Shown here: in pieces, positions 35,701-50,700 of the stretch | How positions within the stretch are numbered: the stretch's first letter is position 1 | Layout: every line of letters begins with the position of its first letter | Origin: Eutreptiella sp. 'Long Island Sound 2002' | Lineage: Eukaryota; Euglenozoa; Euglenophyceae; Eutreptiales; Eutreptiaceae | Assembly: GCA_964036045.1 (NCBI GenBank) | Contig: OZ038379.1 | Coordinates: forward strand, 185,296,642-185,360,641 | DNA length: 64,000 nt | Direction of reading: 5' to 3' | Program-made: the position numbers and the translations under genes | Notes under the pieces: model-generated | The model's input: only the letters and a program-made list of their open reading frames with translations | Database searches by the model: none | What the model was told of the DNA's origin: nothing

Positions 35701-38700
35701 CAGTGAATGCTGATGGCTGTGAGGACTGCATGCATGGTGAGCAATGTACCCTTCCTTTTCTGGGTGCATTGTTTAAAGCACCCACAATTGCCTGTCTTCA
35801 GCGCCATGCACCCTCGTTCATTGCCTGTCTTCAGCGCCTAAACAACAATAAACCAGAAATGCGAAGCTTACACAACCACTTCCCTCTGTAAATCACACCC
35901 ACCAGCCTCTGACCTCCCAACACAACAAATCCCTATCAATGACATTGCACTACTGCTGCTTGCACTCTGCATCTCAAACGGCTGCCATAAAATCATAACA
36001 AAACACCTCATCCGTCTTGCTGCTGCTGCAGCGTCTTTAATGGGCATGTACCCCTAACCAAATCAATGCTTCAGACCTTAAAGCAAAACTTCCTATGACT
36101 CAGATCCGCAACACCTTGTGTGAATGATTGCCTGCTTCCAAGGTGCTTGCCAACCGTGTGTCGTACCGCCACCGAGACACAGTGAATGTTGATGGCTGTG
36201 AGGACTGCATGCATGGTGAGCAATGTACCTTTCCTTTTCTGGGTGCATTGTTTAAAGCACCCACAATTGCCTGTCTTTAGCGCCATGCATCCTCGTTCAT
36301 TGCCTGTCTTCAGCGCCTAAACAACAACAAACCAGAAATGCAAAGCTTACACAACCACTTCCCTCTGTAAATCACACCCACCAGCCTCTGATCTCCCAAC
36401 ACAACAAATCCCTATCAATGACATTGCACTACTGCTGCTTGCACTCTGCATCTCAAACGGCTGCCATAAAATCATAACAAAACACCTCATCCGTCTTGCT
36501 GCTGCAGCATCTTTAATGGGCATGTACTCCTAACCAAATCAATGATCCAGACCTTAGAGCAAAACTACTTATGACTCAGATCCGCAACACCTTGTGTGAA
36601 TGATTGCCTGCTTCCAAGGTGCTTGCCGACTGTGTGTTGTACCGCCACCGAGACACAGTGAATGTTGATGGCTGTGAGGACTGCATGCATGGTGAGCAAT
36701 GTACCTTTCCTTTTCTGGGTGCATTGTTTAAAGCACCCACAATTGCCTGTCTTCAGCGCCATACATCCTCGTTCATTGCCTGTCTTCAGCGCCTAAACAA
36801 CAACAAACCAGAAATGCAAAGCTTACACAACCACTTCCCTCTGTAAATCACACCCACCAGCCTCTGACCTCCCAACACAACAAATCCCTATCAATGACAT
36901 TGCACTACTGCTGCTTGCACTCTGCATCTCAAACGGCTGCCATAAAATCATAACAAAACACCTCATCCGTCTTGCTGCTGCTGCGGCGTCTTTAATGGGC
37001 ATGTACCCCTAACCAAATCAATGATCCACACCTTGAAGCAAAACTTCCTATGACTCAGGTCCGCAACACCTTGTGTGAATGATTGCCTGCTTCCAAGGTG
37101 CTTGCAGATTGTGTGTCGTACCGCCACCGAGACACAGTGAATGCTGATGGCTGTGAGGACTGCATGCATGGTGAGCAATGTACCTTTCCTTTTTTGGGTG
37201 CATTGTTTAAAGCACCCACAATTGCCTGTCTTCAGCGCCATGCACCCTCGTTCATTGCCTGTCTTCAGCGCCTAAACAACAACAAACTAGAAATGCGAAG
37301 CTCACACAACCACTTCCCTCTGTAAATCACACCCACCAGCCTCTGACCTCCCAACACAACAAATCCCTATCAATGACATTGCACTACTGCTGCTTGCACT
37401 CTGCATCTCAAACGGCTGCCATAAAATCATAACAAAACACCTCGTCCGTCTTGCTGCTGCTGCGGCGTCTTTAATGGGCATGTACCCCTAACCAAATCAA
37501 TGCTTCAGACCTTAAAGCAAAACTTCCTATGACTCAGACCCGCAACACCTTGTGTGAATGATTGCCTGCTTCCAAGGTGCTTGCAGATTGTGTGTCGTAC
37601 CGCCACCGAGACACAGTGAATGTTGATGGCTGTGAGGACTGCATGCATGGTGAGCAATGTACCTTTCCTTTTCTGGGTGCATTGTTTAAAGCACCCACAA
37701 TTGCCTGTCTTCAGCGCCATACATCCTCGTTCATTGCCTGTCTTCAGCGCCTAAACAACAATAAACCAGAAATGCAAAGCTTACACAACCACTTCCCTCT
37801 GTAAATCACACCCACCAGCCTCTGACCTCCCAACACAACAAATCCCTATCAATGACATTGCACTACTGCTGCTTGCACTCGGCATCTCAAACGGCTGCCA
37901 TAAAATCATAACAAAACACCTCATCCGTCTTGCTGCTGCAGCATCTTTAATGGGCATGTACCCCTAACCAAATCAATGATCCACACCTTAAAGCAAAACT
38001 TCCTATGACTCAGATCCGCAACACCTTGTGTGAATGATTGCCTGCTTCCAAGGTGCTTGCAGATTGTGTGTCGTACCGCCACCGAGACACAGTGAATGTT
38101 GATGGCTGTGAGGACCGCATGCATGGTGAGCAATGTACCTTTCCTTTTCTGGGTGCATTGTTTAAAGCACCCACAATTGCCTGTCTTCAGCGCCATACAT
38201 CCTCGTTCATTGCCTGTCTTCAGCGCCTAAACAACAATAAACCAGAAATGCAAAGCTTACACAACCACTTCCCTCTGTAAATCACACCCACCAGCCTCTG
38301 ACCTCCCAACACAACAAATCCCTATCAATGACATTGCACTACTGCTGCTTGCACTGTGCATCTCAAACGGCCGCCATAAAATCATAACAAAACACCTCGT
38401 CCGTCTTGCTGCTGCAGCATCTTTAATGGGCATGTACCCCGAACCAAATCAATGATCCAGACCTTGAAGCAAAACTTCCTATGATTCACACCCGCAACAC
38501 CTTGTGTGAATGATTGCCTGCTTCCAAGGTGCTTGCCGACTGTGTGTCGTACCGCCACCGAGACACAGTGAATGTTGATGGCTGTGAGGACCGCATGCAT
38601 GGTGAGCAATGTACCCTTCCTTTTCTGGGTGCATTGTTTAAAGCACCCACAATTGCCTGTCTTCAGCGCCATACATCCTCGTTCATTGCCTGTCTTCAGC

Positions 38701-41700
38701 GCCTAAACAACAACAAACCAGAAATGCAAAGCTTACACAACCACTTCCCTCTGTAAATCACACCCACCAGCCTCTGACCTCCCAACACAACAAATCCCTA
38801 TCAATGACATTGCACTACTGCTGCTTGCACTCTGCATCTCAAACCGCTGCCATAAAATCATAACAAAACACCTCATCCGTCTTGCTGCTGCTGCGGCGTC
38901 TTTAATGGGCATGTACCCCTAACCAAATCAATGATCCACACCTTGAAGCAAAACTTCCTATGACTCAGGTCCGCAACACCTTGTGTGAATGATTGCCTGC
39001 TTCCAAGGTGCTTGCAGATTGTGTGTCGTACCGCCACCGAGACACAGTGAATGTTGATGGCTGTGAGGACCGCATGCATGGTGAGCAATGTACCTTTCCT
39101 TTTCTGGGTGCATTGTTTAAAGCACCCACAATTGCCTGTCTTCAGCGCCATGCACCCTCGTTCATTGCCTGTCTTCAGCGCCTAAACAACAACAAACCAG
39201 AAATGCAAAGCTTACACAACCACTTCCCTCTGTAAATCACACCCACCAGCCTCTGACCTCCCAACACAACAAATCCCTATCAATGACATTGCACTACTGC
39301 TGCTTGCACTCTGCATCTCAAACGGCTGCCATAAAATCATAACAAAACACCTCATCCGTCTTGCTGCTGCGGCATCTTTAATGGGCATGTACCCCTAACC
39401 AAATCAATGATCCACACCTTAAAGCAAAACTTCCTATGACTCACACCCGCAACACCTTGTGTGAATGATTGCCTGCTTCCAAAGTGCTTGCAGATTGTGT
39501 GTCGTACCGCCACCGAGACACAGTGAATGTTGATGGCTGTGAGGACCGCATGCATGGTGAGCAATGTACCTTTCCTTTTCTGGGTGCATTGTTTAAAGCA
39601 CCCACAATTGCCTGTCTTCAGCGCCATACATCCTCGTTCATTGCCTGTCTTCAGCGCCTAAACAACAACAAACCAGAAATGCAAAGCTTACACAACCACT
39701 TCCCTCTGTAAATCACACCCACCAGCCTCTGACCTCCCAACACAACAAATCCCTATCAATGACATTGCACTACTGCTGCTTGCACTCTGCATCTCAAACA
39801 GCTGCCATAACATCATAACAAAACACCTCGTCCGTCTTGCTGCTGCTGCGGCGTCTTTAATGGGCATGTACCCCTAACCAAATCAATGCTCCAGACCTTA
39901 AAGCAAAACTTCCTATGATTCACACCCGCAACACCTTGTGTGAATGATTGCCTGCTTCCAAGGTGCTTGCCGACTGTGTGTCGTACCGCCACCGAGACAC
40001 AGTGAATGTTGATGGCTGTGAGGACTGCATGCATGGTGAGCAATGTACCTTTCCTTTTCTGGGTGCATTGTTTAAAGCACCCACAATTGCCTGTCTTCAG
40101 CGCTATACACCCTCGTTCATTGCCTGTCTTCAGCGCCTAAACAACAACAAACCAGAAATGCAAAGCTTACACAACCTCTTCCCTCTGTAAATCACACCCA
40201 CCAGCCTCTGCCCTCCCAACACAACAAATCCCTATCAATGACATTGCACTACTGCTGCTTGCACTCTGCATCTCAAACAGCTGCCATAAAATCATAACAA
40301 AACACCTCGTCCGTCTTGCTGCTGCTGCGGCGTCTTTAATGGGCATGTACCCCTAACCAAATCAATGATCCACACCTTGAAGCAAAACTTCCTATGACTC
40401 ACACCCGCAACACCTTGTGTGAATGATTGCCTGCTTCCAAGGTGCTTGCCGACTGTGTGTCGTACCGCCACCGAGACACAGTGAATGTTGATGGCTGTGA
40501 GGACTGCATGCATGGTGAGCAATGTACCTTTCCTTTTCTGGGTGCATTGTTTAAAGCACCCACAATTGCCTGTCTTCAGCGCCATACATCCTCGTTCATT
40601 GCCTGTCTTCAGCGCCTAACAACAACAAACCAGAAATGCAAAGCTTACACAACCACTTCCCTCTGTAAATCACACCCACCAGCCTCTGACCTCCCAACAC
40701 AACAAATCCCTATCAATGACATTGCACTACTGCTGCTTGCACTCTGCATCTCAAACAGCTGCCATAAAATCATAACAAAACACCTCGTCCGTCTTGCTGC
40801 TGCTGCGGCGTCTTTAATGGGCATGTACCCCTAACCAAATCAATGCTCCAGACCTTAAAGCAAAACTTCCTATGATTCACACCCGCAACACCTTGTGTGA
40901 ATGATTGCCTGCTTCCAAGGTGCTTGCCGACTGTGTGTCGTACCGCCACCGAGACACAGTGAATGTTGATGGCTGTGAGGACTGCATGCATGGTGAGCAA
41001 TGTACCTTTCCTTTTCTGGGTGCATTGTTTAAAGCACCCACAATTGCCTGTCTTCAGCGCTATACATCCTCGTTCATTGCCTGTCTTCAGCGCCTAAACA
41101 ACAACAAACCAGAAATGCAAAGCTTACACAACCTCTTCCCTCTGTAAATCACACCCACCAGCCTCTGCCCTCCCAACACAACAAATCCCTATCAATGACA
41201 TTGCACTACTGCTGCTTGCACTCTGCATCTCAAACGGCTGCCATAAAATCATAACAAAACACCTCGTCCGTCTTGCTGCTGCTGCGGCGTCTTTAATGGG
41301 CATGTACCCCTAACCAAATCAATGATCCACACCTTGAAGCAAAACTTCCTATGACTCAGATCCGCAACACCTTGTGTGAATGATTGCCTGCTTCCAAGGT
41401 GCTTGCCGACTGTGTGTCGTACCGCCACCGAGACACAGTGAATGTTGATGGCTGTGAGGACCGCATGCATGGTGAGCAATGTACCTTTCCTTTTCTGGGT
41501 GCATTGTTTCAAGCACCCACAATTGCCTGTCTTCAGCGCCATACATCCTCGTTCATTGCCTGTCTTCAGCGCCTAAACAACAACAAACCAGAAATGCAAA
41601 GCTTACACAACCACTTCCCTCTGTAAATCACACCCACCAGCCTCTGACCTCCCAACACAACAAATCCCTATCAATGACATTGCACTACTGCTGCTTGCAC

Positions 41701-44700
41701 TCTGCATCTCAAACGGCTGCCATAAAATCATAACAAAACACCTCGTCCGTCTTGCTGCTGCTGCGGCGTCTTTAATGGGCATGTACCCCTAACCAAATCA
41801 ATGATCCACACCTTGAAGCAAAACTTCCTATGACTCACACCCGCAACACCTTGTGTGAATGATTGCCTGCTTCCAAGGTGCTTGCCGACTGTGTGTCGTA
41901 CCGCCACCGAGACACAGTGAATGTTGATGGCTGTGAGGACCGCATGCATGGTGAGCAATGTACCTTTCCTTTTCTGGGTGCATTGTTTAAAGCACCCACA
42001 ATTGCCTGTCTTCAGCGCCATACATCCTCGTTCATTGCCTGTCTTCAGCGCCTAAACAACAACAAACCAGAAATGCAAAGCTTACACAACCACTTCCCTC
42101 TGTAAATCACACCCACCAGCCTCTGACCTCCCAACACAACAAATCCCTATCAATGACATTGCACTACTGCTGCTTGCACTCTGCATCTCAAACAGCTGCC
42201 ATAAAATCATAACAAAACACCTCGTCCGTCTTGCTGCTGCTGCGGCGTCTTTAATGGGCATGTACCCCTAACCAAATCAATGCTCCAGACCTTAAAGCAA
42301 AACTTCCTATGATTCACACCCGCAACACCTTGTGTGAATGATTGCCTGCTTCCAAGGTGCTTGCCGACTGTGTGTCGTACCGCCACCGAGACACAGTGAA
42401 TGTTGATGGCTGTGAGGACTGCATGCATGGTGAGCAATGTACCTTTCCTTTTCTGGGTGCATTGTTTAAAGCACCCACAATTGCCTGTCTTCAGCGCTAT
42501 ACACCCTCGTTCATTGCCTGTCTTCAGCGCCTAAACAACAACAAACCAGAAATGCAAAGCTTACACAACCACTTCCCTCTGTAAATCACACCCACCAGCC
42601 TCTGATCTCCCAACACAACAAATCCCTATCAATGACATTGCACTACTGCTGCTTGCACTCTGCATCTCAAACAGCTGCCATAAAATCATAACAAAACACC
42701 TCGTCCGTCTTGCTGCTGCTGCGGCGTCTTTAATGGGCATGTACCCCTAACCAAATCAATGATCCACACCTTGAAGCAAAACTTCCTATGACTCACACCC
42801 GCAACACCTTGTGTGAATGATTGCCTGCTTCCAAGGTGCTTGCCGACTGTGTGTCGTACCGCCACCGAGACACAGTGAATGTTGATGGCTGTGAGGACCG
42901 CATGCATGGTGAGCAATGTACCTTTCCTTTTCTGGGTGCATTGTTTCAAGCACCCACAATTGCCTGTCTTCAGCGCCATACATCCTCGTTCATTGCCTGT
43001 CTTCAGCGCCTAAACAACAACAAACCAGAAATGCAAAGCTTACACAACCACTTCCCTCTGTAAATCACACCCACCAGCCTCTGACCTCCCAACACAACAA
43101 ATCCCTATCAATGACATTGCACTACTGCTGCTTGCACTCTGCATCTCAAACGGCTGCCATAAAATCATAACAAAACACCTCGTCCGTCTTGCTGCTGCTG
43201 CGGCGTCTTTAATGGGCATGTACCCCTAACCAAATCAATGATCCAGACCTTGAAGCAAAACTTCCTATGACTCACACCCGCAACACCTTGTGTGAATGAT
43301 TGCCTGCTTCCAAGGTGCTTGCCGACTGTGTGTCGTACCGCCACCGAGACACGGTGAATGTTGATGGCTGTGAGGACCGCATGCATGGTGAGCAATGTAC
43401 CTTTCCTTTTCTGGGTGCATTGTTTAAAGCACCCACAATTGCCTGTCTTCAGCGCCATACATCCTCGTTCATTGCCTGTCTTCAGCGCCTAAACAACAAC
43501 AAACCAGAAATGCAAAGCTTACACAACCACTTCCCTCTGTAAATCACACCCACCAGCCTCTGCCCTCCCAACACAACAAATCCCTATCAATGACATTGCA
43601 CTACTGCTGCTTGCACTCTGCATCTCAAACGGCTGCCATAAAATCATAACAAAACACCTCATCCGTCTTGGTGCTGCAGCATCTTTAATGGGCATGTACC
43701 CCTAACCAAATCAATGATCCAGACCTTAAAGCAAAACTTCCTATGACTCAGGTCCGCAACACCTTGTGTGAATGATTGCCTGCTTCCAAGGTGCTTGCCG
43801 ACTGTGTGTCGTACCGCCACCGAGACGCAGTGAATGTTGATGGCTGTGAGGACCGCATGCATGGTGAGCAATGTACCTTTCCTTTTCTGGGTGCATTGTT
43901 TAAAGCACCCACAATTGCCTGTCTTCAGCACCATACATCCTCGTTCATTGCCTGTCTTCAGCGCCTAAACAACAATAAACCAGAAATGCAAAGCTTACAC
44001 AGCTACTTCCCTCTGTAAATCACACCCACCAGCCTCTGACCTCCCAACACAACAAATCCCTATCAATGACATTGCACTACTGCTGCTTGCCCTGTGCATC
44101 TCAAACGGCTGCCATAAAATCATAACAAAACACCTCGTCCGTCTTGCTGCTGCAGCATCTTTAATGGGCCTGTACCCCTAACCAAATCAATGATCCAGAC
44201 CTTAAAGCAAAACTTCCTATGACTCAGATCCGCAACACCTTGTGTGAATGATTGCCTGCTTCCAAGGTGCTTGCCGACTGTGTGTCGTACCGCCACCAAA
44301 ACACGGTGAATGTTGATGGCTGTGAGGACCGCATGCACGGTGAGCAATGTACCTTTCCTTTTCTGGGTGCATTGTTTAAAGCACCCACAATTGCCTGTCT
44401 TCAGCGCCATACATCCTCGTTCATTGCCTGTCTTCAGCGCCTAAACAACAACAAACCAGAAATGCAAAGCTTACACAACCACTTCCCTCTGTAAATCACA
44501 CCCACCAGCCTCTGCCCTCCCAACACAACAAATCCCTATCAATGACATTGCACTACTGCTGCTTGCACTCTGCATCTCAAACGGCTGCCATAAAATCATA
44601 ACAAAACACCTCATCCGTCTTGCTGCTGCAGCATCTTCAATGGGCATGTACCCCTAACCAAATCAATGATCCAGACCTTAAAGCAAAACTTCCTATGACT

Positions 44701-47700
44701 CAAATCCGCAACACCTTGTGTGAATGATTGCCTGCTTCCAAGGTGCTTGCCGACTGTGTGTCGTACCGCCACCGAGACACAGTGAATGTTGATGGCTGTG
44801 AGGACTGCATGCATGGTGAGCAATGTACCTTTCCTTTTCTGGGTGCATTGTTTAAAGCACCCACAATTGCCTGTCTTCAGCGCCATACACCCTCGTTCAT
44901 TGCCTGTCTTCAGCGCCTAAACAACAATAAACCAGAAATGCAAAGCTTACACAACCACTTCCCTCTGTAAATCACACCCACCAGCCTCTGACCTCCCAAC
45001 ACAACAAATCCCTATCAATGACATTGCACTACTGCTGCTTGCACTCTGCATCTCAAACCGCTGCCATAAATTCATAACAAAACACCTCATCCGTCTTGCT
45101 GCTGCAGCGTCTTTAATGGGCATGTACCCCTAACCAAATCAATGATCCAGACCTTAAAGCAAAACTTCCTATGATTCACATCCGCAACACCTTGTGTGAA
45201 TGATTGCCTGCTTCCAAGGTGCTTGCCGACTGTGTGTTGTACCGCCACCGAGACACAGTGAATGTTGATGGCTGTGAGGACCGCATGCATGGTGAGCAAT
45301 GTACCTTTCCTTTTCTGGGTGCATTGTTTAAAGCACCCACAATTGCCTGTCTTCAGCGCCATACATCCTCGTTCATTGCCTGTCTTCAGCGCCTAAACAA
45401 CAATAAACCAGAAATGGAAAGCTTACACAACCACTTCCCTCTGTAAATCACACCCACCAGCCTCTGACCTCCCAACACAACAAATCCCTATCAATGACAT
45501 TGCACTACTGCTGCTTGCACTCTGCATCTCAAACGGCTGCCATAAAATCATAACAAAACACCTCATCCGTCTTGCTGCTGCAGCGTCTTTAATGGGCATG
45601 TACCCCTAACCAAATCAATGATCCAGACCTTAAAGCAAAACTTCCTATGACTCAAATCCGCAACACCTTGTGTGAATGATAACTGCTTCCAAGGTGCTTG
45701 CCGACTGTGTGTCGTACCGCCACCGAGACACAGTGAATGTTGATGGCTGTGAGGACCGCATGCATGGTGAGCAATGTACCTTTCCTTTTCTGGGTGCATT
45801 GTTTAAAGCACCCACAATTGCCTGTCTTCAGCGCCATACATCCTCGTTCATTGCCTGTCTTCAGCGCCTAAACAACAACAAACCAGAAATGCAAAGCTTA
45901 CACAGCCACTTCCCTCTGTAAATCACACCCACCAGCCTCTGCCCTCCCAACACAACAAATCCCTATCAATGACATTGCACTACTGCTGCTTGCACTCTGC
46001 ATCTCAAACGGCTGCCATAAAATCATAACAAAACACCTCAGGCGTCTTGCTGCTGCAGCATCTTTAATGGGCATGTACCCCTAACCAAATCAATGATCCA
46101 GACCTTAAAGCAAAACTTCCTATGACTCAGATCCGCAACACCTTGTGTGAATGATAGCTGCTTCCAAGGTGCTTGCCGACTGTGTGTCGTACCGCCACCG
46201 AGACACAGTGCATGTTGATGGCTGTAAGGACTGCATGCATGGTGAGCAATGTACCTTTCCTTTTCTGGGTGCATTGTTTAAAGCACCCACAATTGCCTGT
46301 CTTTAGCGCCATACACCCTTGTTCATTGCCTGTCTTCAGCGCCTAAACAACAATAAACCAGAAATGCAAAGCTTACACAACCACTTCCCTCTGTAAATCA
46401 CACCCACCAGCCTCTGACCTCCCAACAAAACAAATCCCTATCAATGACATTGCACTACTGCTGCTTGCACTCTGCATCTCAAACGGCTGCCATAAAATCA
46501 TAACAAAACACCTCATCCGTCTTGCTGCTGCGGCATCCTTAATGGGCATGCACCCCTAACCAAATCAATGATCCAGACCTTAAAGCAAAACTTCCTATGA
46601 CTCAGGTCCGCAACACCTTGTGTGAATGATTGCCTGCTTCCAAGGTGCTTGCCGACTGTGTGTCGTACCGCCACCGAGACACAGTGAATGTTGATGGCTG
46701 TGAGGACCGCATGCATGGTGAGCAATGTACCTTTCCTTTTCTGGGTGCATTGTTTAAAGCACCCACAATTGCCTGTCTTCAGCGCCATACACCCTTGTTC
46801 ATTGCCTGTCTTCAGCGCCTAAACAACAACAAACCAGAAATGCAAAGCTTACACAACCACTTCCCTCTGTAAATCACACCCACCAGCCTCTGCCCTCCCA
46901 ACACAACAAATCCCTATCAATGACATTGCACTACTGCTGCTTGCACTCTACATCTCAAACGGCTGCCATAAAATCATAACAAAACACCTCATCCGTCTTG
47001 CTGCTGCGGCATCTTTAATGGGCATGTACCCCTAACCAAATCAATGATCCAGACCTTAAAGAAAAACTTCCTATGACTCACACCCGCAACACCTTGTGTG
47101 AATGATTGCCTGCTTCCAAGGTGCTTGCCGACTGTGTGTCGTACCGCCACCGAGACACAGTGAATGTTGATGGCTGTGTGGACCGCATGCATGGTGAGCA
47201 ATGTACCTTTCCTTTTCTGGGTGCATTGTTTAAAGCACCCACAATTGCCTGTCTTCAGCGCCATACATCCTCGTTCATTGCCTGTCTTCAGCGCCTAAAC
47301 AACAACAAACCAGAAATGCAAAGCTTACACAACCACTTCCCTCTGTAAATCACACCCACCAGCCTCTGACCTCCCAACACAACAAATCCCTATCAATGAC
47401 ATTGCACTACTGCTGCTTGCACTCTGCATCTCAAACCGCTGCCATAAAATCATAACAAAACACCTCATCCGTCTTGCTGCTGCAGCATCTTTAATGGGCA
47501 TGTACCCCTAACCAAATCAATGATCCAGACCTTAAAGCAAAACTTCCTATGACAAAGATCCGCAACACCTTGTGTGAATGATTGCCTGCTTCCAAGGTGC
47601 TTGCCGACTGTGTGTCGTACCGCCACTGAGACACAGTGAATATTGATGGCTGTGAGGACTGCATGCATGGTGAGCAATGTACCTTTCCTTTTCTGGGTGC

Positions 47701-50700
47701 ATTGTTTAAAGCACCCACAATTGCCTGTCTTCAGCGCCATACACCCTTGTTCATTGCCTGTCTTCAGCGCCTAAACAACAACAAACCAGAAATGCAAAGC
47801 TTACACAACCACTTCCCTCTGTAAATCACACCCACCAGCCTCTGACCTCCCAACACAACAAATCCCTATCAATGACATTGCACTACTGCTGCTTGCACTC
47901 TGCATCTCAAACCGCTGCCATAAAATCATAACAAAACACCTCATCCGTCTTGCTGCTGCAGCATCTTTAATGGGCATGTACCCCTAACCAAATCAATGAT
48001 CTAGACCTTAAAGCAAAACTTCCTATGACTCAGATCCGCAACACCTTGTGTGAATGATTGCCTGCTTCCAAGGTGCTTGCGGCCTCTGTGTCGTACCGCC
48101 ACCGAGACACAGTGAATGTTGATGGCTGTGAGGACCGCATGCATGGTGAGCAATGTACCTTTCCTTTTCTGGGTGCATTGTTTAAAGCACCCACAATTGC
48201 CTGTCTTCAGCGCCATACACCCTTGTTCATTGCCTGTCTTCAGCGCCTAAACAACAACAAACCAGAAATGCAAAGCTTACACAACCACTTCCCTCTGTAA
48301 ATCACACCCACCAGCCTCTGACCTCCCAACACAACAAATCCCTATCAATGACATTGCACTACTGCTGCTTGCACTCTACATCTCAAACGGCTGCCATAAA
48401 ATCATAACAAAACACCTCATCCGTCTTGCTGCTGCGGCATCTTTAATGGGCATGTACCCCTAACCAAATCAATGATCCAGACCTTAAAGAAAAACTTCCT
48501 ATGACTCACACCCGCAACACCTTGTGTGAATGATTGCCTGCTTCCAAGGTGCTTGCCGACTGTGTGTCGTACCGCCACCGAGACACAGTGAATGTTGATG
48601 GCTGTGTGGACCGCATGCATGGTGAGCAATGTACCTTTCCTTTTCTGGGTGCATTGTTTAAAGCACCCACAATTGCCTGTCTTCAGCGCCATACATCCTC
48701 GTTCATTGCCTGTCTTCAGCGCCTAAACAACAACAAACCAGAAATGCAAAGCTTACACAACCACTTCCCTCTGTAAATCACACCCACCAGCCTCTGACCT
48801 CCCAACACAACAAATCCCTATCAATGACATTGCACTACTGCTGCTTGCACTCTGCATCTCAAACCGCTGCCATAAATTCATAACAAAACACCTCATCCGT
48901 CTTGCTGCTGCAGCATCTTTAATGGGCATGTACCCCTAACCAAATCAATGATCTAGACCTTAAAGCAAAACTTCCTATGACTCAGATCCGCAACACCTTG
49001 TGTGAATGATTGCCTGCTTCCAAGGTGCTTGCGGCCTCTGTGTCGTACCGCCACCGAGACACAGTGAATGTTGATGGCTGTGAGGACCGCATGCATGGTG
49101 AGCAATGTACCTTTCCTTTTCTGGGTGCATTGTTTAAAGCACCCACAATTGCCTGTCTTCAGCGCCATACACCCTTGTTCATTGCCTGTCTTCAGCGCCT
49201 AAACAACAACAAACCAGAAATGCAAAGCTTACACAACCACTTCCCTCTGTAAATCACACCCACCAGCCTCTGACCTCCCAACACAACAAATCCCTATCAA
49301 TGACATTGCACTACTGCTGCTTGCACTCGGCATCTCAAACGGCTGCCATAAAATCATAACAAAACACCTCATCCGTCTTGCTGCTGCAGCATCTTTAATG
49401 GGCATGTACCCCTAACCAAATCAATGATCCAAACCTTAAAGCAAAACTTCCTATGACTCAGATCCGCAACACCTTGTGTGAATGATAACTGCTTCCAAGG
49501 TGCTTGCCGACTGTGTGTCGTACCGCCACCGAGACACAGTGAATGTTGATGGCTGTAAGGACTGCATGCATGGTGAGCAATGTACCTTTCCTTTTCTGGG
49601 TGCATTGTTTAAAGCACCCACAATTGCCTGTCTTCGGCGCCATACACCCTTGTTCATTGCCTGTCTTCAGCGCCTAAACAACAACAAACCAGAAATGCAG
49701 AAATGCAAAGCTTACACAACCACTTCCCTCTGTAAATCACACCCACCAGCCTCTGACCTCCCAACACAACAAATCCCTATCAATGACATTGCACTACTGC
49801 TGCTTGCACTCTGCATCTCAAACGGCTGCCATAAAATCATAACAAAACACCTCATCCGTCTTGTTGCTGCGGCATCTTTAATGGGCATGTACCCCTAACC
49901 AAATCAATGATCCAGACCTTAAAGCAAAACTTCCTATGACACAGATCCGCAACACCTTGTGTGAATGATTGCCTGCTTCCAAGGTGCTTGCCGACTGTGT
50001 GTCGTACCGCCACCGAGACACAGTGAATGTTGATGGCTGTGAGCACTGCATGCATGGTGAGCAATGTACCTTTCCTTTTCTGGGTGCATTGTTTAAAGCA
50101 CCCACAATTGCCTGTCTTCAGCGCCATACACCCTTGTTCATTGCCTGTCTTCAGCGCCTAAACAACAACAAACCAGAAATGCGAAGCTTACACAACCACT
50201 TCCCTCTGTAAATCACACCCACCAGCCTCTGACCTCCCACCACAACAAATCCCTATCAATGACATTGCACTACTGCTGCTTGCACTCTGCATCTCAAACC
50301 GCTGCCATAAAATCATAACAAAACACCTCATCCGTCTTGCTGCTGCAGCATCTTTAATGGGCATGTACCCCTAACCAAATCAATGATCCACACCTTGAAG
50401 CAAAACTTCCTATGACTCAGATCCGCAACACCTTGTGTGAATGATAGCTGCTTCCAAGGTGCTTGCCGACTGTGTGTCGTACCGCCACTGAGACACAGTG
50501 AATGTTGATGGCTGTGAGGACTGCATGCATGGTGAGCAATGTACCTTTCCTTTTCTGGGTGCGTTGTTTAAAGCACCCACAATTGCCTGTCTTCGGCGCC
50601 ATACACCCTTGTTCATTGCCTGTCTTCAGCGCCTAAACAACAACAAACCAGAAATGCAAAGCTCACACAACCACTTCCCTCTGTAAATCACACCCACCAG

